Shown here piece after piece: positions 6,316-9,518 of a stretch of 9,518 nt of DNA (position 1 is its first letter; every line of letters starts with the position of its first letter). The translations under genes were made by a program, and so were the position numbers. The notes under the pieces are model-generated. The model made no database searches and was not told where the DNA came from. It saw only the letters and a program-made list of their open reading frames with translations. Where the stretch lies: assembly GCA_043727235.1 (NCBI GenBank), contig JAYSYX010000260.1:1-9518 (forward strand). The letters run 5' to 3'. The stretch is from UBA7236 sp043727235 (GTDB lineage: Bacteria > Bacteroidota > Bacteroidia > Chitinophagales > BACL12).

Positions 6316-7707
6316 ATGGAAGAAATTAACTATGGCTGGTTATCGTTAATTCCGCCTCTTATTGTGGTAATTATCGCTTTGTGGACTAGGTTATCTCTTG
6401 AACCATTGATCATAGGTATACTTTCCGGTTATATCATCATTGATTTTATGGCTCCTGATACAAATTTCTTTGATGCAACTATTGACTCATTTTATATTAC
6501 ACTGCAGGATGAATTAATGGTATGGGTGATCATGGTGTGTTGTCTGTATGGTGCAATCATCAATTTAATGATCAGGAGTGGAGGAGTATTAAAATTTGGG
6601 AATACCATGCTGAACAAAATAGATACAAGAAAAAAGTCTTTGATCACCAGCTGGATATTCGGAACATTTTTATTTGTAGATGATTATCTGAATGCACTTA
6701 CCTCCGGAACTACAATGAAAAAAATAACAGATCATTATAAGGTTCCGAGAGAAATGCTTGCCTTTATTGTAAGTTCAACAGCCGTTACCGTATGCGTGAT
6801 TGTTCCAATTTCCACCTGGGTTATTTTTATTGGAAAATTAATGGAAGACAACGCACTGGCTGCGCAAGGAGATGGATTGAAAGCGTATTGGAATATAATT
6901 CCATATATTTCTTATGGATGGGTGCAATATCTGCTGGTGCCATTAGTGATCTTCGGAGTTGTTCCGGTAATTGGAAAGATGAAGAAAGCAATAAACCGGG
7001 CTGAAAGTTCCGGACAACTGATTCCAAATAATTCGGAAGAATTTAAACTGGAAGTGCAGGTTTTTGATTCGATGCATCCTCCGGAAAAAAAATCGAACAT
7101 CTGGTTCCTGGTTTTGCCAATGCTGGTTTTGATAAGTGCAACTATTTTATTAGATATGGATGCATTGAAAGGAGTTATTGTTGCATTAGTTTTTACTATT
7201 ATCTATTATGGAATTAAAAAGGTGGCAACCTTTAAAGTTTTATCAGAATCTGCCATTGAAGGAATGAAAAGTATGCTTTATGCACTTGTATTATTAGTGT
7301 TGAGTTATGTGCTTAAGAATTTGGGAGATGATATGGGTTTAACACAATATGTGATAAATAGTGTAGATGGAAATGTAACTGCAGCATTTTTACCGCTCGT
7401 TATTTTTTTAACCTTGGGGGCTATTGCGTTTGCAACAGGAAATAGCTGGGGATTATATGCTATTGCTATTCCTATGGTAATTCCGCTGGCTACAGCTTTG
7501 AGTTGTGATATATGGCTGTGTATTGGTGCTGTGGTAAGTGCAGGTGCATTTGGAGCCCATGCGTGTTTCTATAGTGATGCAACAATTCTGGCATCGCAAG
7601 GAACGGAATGTAACAACTATGAACATGGAATAACACAGTTGCCATTTGCCCTAATTTCATTTAGTATCACTTGCATTGTATATATTGTTTTAGGACATGT
7701 GATATGA
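6316..7707 (+). CDS. NhaC-family Na+/H+ antiporter-like membrane carrier
   Basis: Inner-membrane protein of 463 aa with roughly 12 hydrophobic helices, for example near residues 8-24, 29-45, 67-87, 107-121, 148-172, 197-219, 262-279, 286-300, 317-334, 355-374, 379-397 and 441-462. NhaC-family signatures are the N-terminal YGWLSLIPPLIVVIIAL, the charged FLFVDDYLNALTSGTTM (118-134, D122 and D123), TDHYKVPREMLAFIVSSTA (138-156), FATGNSWG (372-379), and a C-terminal re-entrant-like HACFYSDATILASQGTECN (415-433). NhaC exchanges Na+ for H+; the same family includes the B. subtilis malate/Na+-lactate antiporter MleN, so organic substrates occur. It lies 180 bp after the dehydrogenase and 71 bp before the acetyltransferase, on the same strand. 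Ion homeostasis or carriage of the cluster's substrate or product are both plausible. Family assignment is firm; cargo is unknown. Confidence 0.88.
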   Translation: MEEINYGWLSLIPPLIVVIIALWTRLSLEPLIIGILSGYIIIDFMAPDTNFFDATIDSFYITLQDELMVWVIMVCCLYGAIINLMIRSGGVLKFGNTMLNKIDTRKKSLITSWIFGTFLFVDDYLNALTSGTTMKKITDHYKVPREMLAFIVSSTAVTVCVIVPISTWVIFIGKLMEDNALAAQGDGLKAYWNIIPYISYGWVQYLLVPLVIFGVVPVIGKMKKAINRAESSGQLIPNNSEEFKLEVQVFDSMHPPEKKSNIWFLVLPMLVLISATILLDMDALKGVIVALVFTIIYYGIKKVATFKVLSESAIEGMKSMLYALVLLVLSYVLKNLGDDMGLTQYVINSVDGNVTAAFLPLVIFLTLGAIAFATGNSWGLYAIAIPMVIPLATALSCDIWLCIGAVVSAGAFGAHACFYSDATILASQGTECNNYEHGITQLPFALISFSITCIVYIVLGHVI

Positions 7708-7778
7708 ATTTGAATAATAAATAAATAATTTTAAGTTGTTGAATGGAACAGAAGATTGCATTTTAAATAATTAAATAA

Positions 7779-8420
7779 ATGTCGTTAAGCAAAGAACTAA
7801 TATTACCGGACGGAATTCGCATAATTAATACACAAAAAGAACATGCAACGGCTTTGGAAAAATTGCAATACATAGTTTTCCCAAACTTAGCAGAGGAAGA
7901 AATATTGCATGCTCAGCATTATTTAAAACACCTGGAAATTTTTCCGGAGGGACAATTAGTTGCTCTTGACAATAACAACGTAATTGGCGGAACCACAACA
8001 ATGCGCTATAATTTTGATCTTGAAAATCCTGTTCAGCATACCTTTAACGAAACTGTAGCCGGTGGTTGGCTCACTAATCACGATCCTGATGGTGAATGGT
8101 TGTACGGTATTGACGTAAGCGTACATCCCGATTATCGCGGAAGGGGAATCGCGAAGAAATTTTACAGGTTACGAAGCGAGATCGCCAAAGAACTCGGATG
8201 TAAGGGGCAATTAACTGTCGGAATGCTCAATGGTTATATTAATTATAAGGATCAAATGTCAATCGACGATTATTATCTAAAAGTAAAAGACCACAAAATT
8301 TTCGATCCAACCGTTTCTGTTCAGGAAAAAATTGGTTTCGAAATCAAAGGATTGATGAAAGATTATCTTAATGATCCGACCTGTGGAAATGCAGGAGCGA
8401 TAATAGTAATGTACCAATGA
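7779..8420 (+). CDS. GNAT-family N-acetyltransferase resembling the nitrilase-fused type
   Basis: Predicted cytosolic acetyl-CoA-dependent acyltransferase of 213 aa. The acetyl-CoA-binding motif A is VSVHPDYRGRGIAKKFY (113-129), with the R120-x-x-G123-x-A125 pyrophosphate loop. Segments IFPEGQL (54-60), HDPDGEWLYGIDVSVHPDYRG (101-121), the YKDQMSIDDYYLKVKDHKIFDP region (156-177) and the tail near KGLMKDYL match, from memory, the N-terminal GNAT domain of bifunctional proteins that carry a C-terminal carbon-nitrogen hydrolase (nitrilase superfamily). Here only the GNAT half is present: translation ends at residue 213 and no hydrolase frame follows. The last codons (ATG TAC CAA TGA) are themselves the first copy of a downstream repeat. 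Its neighbours suggest an amine or omega-amino acid substrate, but this is inference; a protein-lysine or antibiotic substrate is not ruled out. Confidence 0.8.
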   Translation: MSLSKELILPDGIRIINTQKEHATALEKLQYIVFPNLAEEEILHAQHYLKHLEIFPEGQLVALDNNNVIGGTTTMRYNFDLENPVQHTFNETVAGGWLTNHDPDGEWLYGIDVSVHPDYRGRGIAKKFYRLRSEIAKELGCKGQLTVGMLNGYINYKDQMSIDDYYLKVKDHKIFDPTVSVQEKIGFEIKGLMKDYLNDPTCGNAGAIIVMYQ

Positions 8421-8483
8421 AGAAAAATGTATCAATGAAAAAAAATGTACCAATGTACCAATGATAAAAAAATGTACCAATGA
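8408..8483 (+). repeat. AATGTACCAATGA repeat array starting inside the acetyltransferase gene
   Basis: Copies of AATGTACCAATGA lie at 8408-8420 (the last codons and stop of the acetyltransferase), 8426-8438 (one change, GTATC), 8444-8464 (two overlapping copies at an 8-bp step) and 8471-8483. The first three start 18 bp apart, separated by A-rich fillers. Each later copy preserves the ATG TAC CAA TGA string of the gene end. Confidence 0.9.
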
Positions 8484-8587
8484 ACAGCCAAATAGACTAT
8501 AAATTGAAAAATTATACTTGTACATCTGACTTTAAATTTTGCTGAAATTTAGCGGACACGGAAGGAGCGGCTGTTCATTGGTACATT
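8471..8587. repeat. Perfect 19-bp inverted repeat around a 79-bp centre
   Basis: The left arm 8471-8489 (AATGTACCAATGAACAGCC) is the exact reverse complement of the right arm 8569-8587 (GGCTGTTCATTGGTACATT). The centre, 8490-8568, is AT-rich on its left side and contains a small AAATTT-TGCTG-AAATTT hairpin. In RNA the arms could form a long stem between the acetyltransferase and the second aminotransferase. No oligo-T run follows closely enough to call an intrinsic terminator with confidence. No target-site duplication is visible, so a miniature transposon is not supported. Confidence 0.85.
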
Positions 8588-8608
8588 GGTACATTATAAC
8601 ATTGGTAC
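8577..8608 (+). repeat. Octamer array ATTGGTAC x4 (one unit degenerate)
   Basis: Four units in exact 8-bp register: ATTGGTAC, ATTGGTAC, ATTATAAC and ATTGGTAC. They are the reverse complement of the GTACCAAT units at 8411-8481, so the two arrays face each other across about 95 bp. The array ends 35 bp before the next start codon. Confidence 0.85.
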
Positions 8609-8643
8609 ATTTTACAATGGTAGATTAACCTTAATTTTACGTT

Positions 8644-9518
8644 ATGAGCACAATAAATCTTAAAACCTCCATCCCCGGTCCTAAATCGTTGGAGATTATT
8701 GAAAGAAGAAAAAATGCAATGCCGCTTGGGCTTGCAAAATCAACGGATATAGCAATTGCTTTTGCGGAGGGAGGAATTGTAATTGATGTGGATGGAAATA
8801 CTTTGCTTGACTTTGCAGGAGGAATCGGAATGATGAATATTGGTCATAATAACAAACAAGTGGTGGATGCAATGAAAGAACAATTAAATAAATATATCCA
8901 TATCTGTTCTTTAGTGGCAACTCCGGAACCCTATGTTGAATTAGCTGAATTATTAAACAGTTTAACTCCCGGCAGTTTCCCTAAAAAAACATTATTGGCA
9001 AACAGTGGGAGTGAAGCCGTGGAAAACGCAGTGAATATTGCAAGATATTATACTAAAAGGTCCGCAGTAATTTGTTTTGAAGGAGGATATCACGGTCGCA
9101 CCTTACTTACTTTAAGTTTAACAAGTAAATACGCACTATTTAAAAAAGGATTTGGTCCCTTTGTAAATGATGTTGTGCGGTTGCCCTCACCAAATATTTA
9201 TCGCAAACCCGATCAATTATCCGAGGAAGATTATATTCAATTTTGCATCAAACAATTTGAAGTCGCCATGATCTCTCAAATTGATCCCGATAGTGTTGCT
9301 GCAATAATTATTGAACCGGTTTTAGGGGAAGGTGGATTTATTCCTGTGCCCAAATTATTTCTGGAGAAATTAAGAGAAACTGCAACTAAACATAATATAG
9401 TTTTAATTTTTGATGAAATACAATGCGGAGCCTCCAGGACCGGAAAATTATTTGCCTGTGAACACGTTGATGTGATACCTGATATTATTTGCACTGCTAA
9501 GTCGATAGGTGCAGGCAT
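8644..9518 (+). CDS. Second GabT-like class III aminotransferase (3' end outside window)
   Basis: PLP-dependent class III aminotransferase; 291 codons are visible before the window ends, so roughly the last third is missing. The ATG at 8644 begins MSTINLKTSIPGPKS. Motifs are FAGGIGMMNIGH (59-70), NSGSEAVENA (120-129), YHGRT (149-153), IEPVLGEGG (223-231, E224), FDEIQCGASRTGK (256-268, D257), and TAKSIGAG with Schiff-base K286, six residues from the edge. The D257-K286 spacing of 29 equals that of the GabT-like protein at 3362, to which it is clearly paralogous (shared TKRSA, GRTLL, LTSK and GFGP stretches). The usual GFGRTG after the aspartate is GASRTG here; ornithine aminotransferases also depart from it (GLARTG). 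An insert with LPSPNIYRKP and SEEDYIQFCIKQFE recalls GabT of other bacteria. The role is probably a GABA or related omega-amino acid aminotransferase. Substrate unproven. Confidence 0.86.
   Translation, partial: MSTINLKTSIPGPKSLEIIERRKNAMPLGLAKSTDIAIAFAEGGIVIDVDGNTLLDFAGGIGMMNIGHNNKQVVDAMKEQLNKYIHICSLVATPEPYVELAELLNSLTPGSFPKKTLLANSGSEAVENAVNIARYYTKRSAVICFEGGYHGRTLLTLSLTSKYALFKKGFGPFVNDVVRLPSPNIYRKPDQLSEEDYIQFCIKQFEVAMISQIDPDSVAAIIIEPVLGEGGFIPVPKLFLEKLRETATKHNIVLIFDEIQCGASRTGKLFACEHVDVIPDIICTAKSIGAG

Noticed and set aside
6792..7004. Second + strand frame inside the NhaC-like gene
   Set aside because: It is a shadow of the well-supported membrane protein and has no independent features.
8471..8587. 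Miniature transposable element bounded by 19-bp terminal inverted repeats
   Set aside because: No target-site duplication is visible and the arms are part of longer octamer arrays, so repeat growth explains them better.

Overview
The window looks like a low-GC, AT-rich chromosomal segment of a member of the Bacteroidota. The main evidence is a SusD/RagB-family lipoprotein with a lipoprotein signal peptide. Supporting signs are the absence of clear Shine-Dalgarno sequences before any gene and codon use rich in A/T. Every gene is on the + strand.

Layout: (1) nt 2-1399 is the end of a SusD-like outer-membrane lipoprotein gene whose start lies before the window. (2) nt 1406-2767, only 6 bp further on, encodes a Sad/YneI-type succinate-semialdehyde dehydrogenase. 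(3) nt 2768-3361 is a gene-free stretch built almost entirely of repeats. Four copies of a 34-bp core are each followed by a different array of 7-bp units, and one ~146-bp module is tandemly duplicated. (4) nt 3362-4675 encodes a GabT-like class III aminotransferase, and nt 4714-6135 a second, GabD-like aldehyde dehydrogenase. (5) nt 6316-7707 encodes an NhaC-family 12-13-helix antiporter. (6) nt 7779-8420 encodes a GNAT acetyltransferase that resembles the domain usually fused to nitrilase-superfamily amidohydrolases. (7) nt 8408-8608 holds two octamer arrays in opposite orientation and a perfect 19-bp inverted repeat. (8) nt 8644 to the window end encodes a second GabT-like aminotransferase, cut off just after its PLP-binding lysine.

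Together the enzymes suggest breakdown of an omega-amino acid or polyamine-derived compound such as GABA. An aminotransferase would make the semialdehyde, an aldehyde dehydrogenase would oxidise it to the dicarboxylate (succinate for GABA), and the NhaC-like carrier could move a substrate or product. The acetyltransferase might modify an amine intermediate. The exact substrate cannot be read from the sequence. The enzyme families are ordinary. The most unusual content is the short-period repeat structure between the genes, including arrays that begin inside the last codons of two genes.
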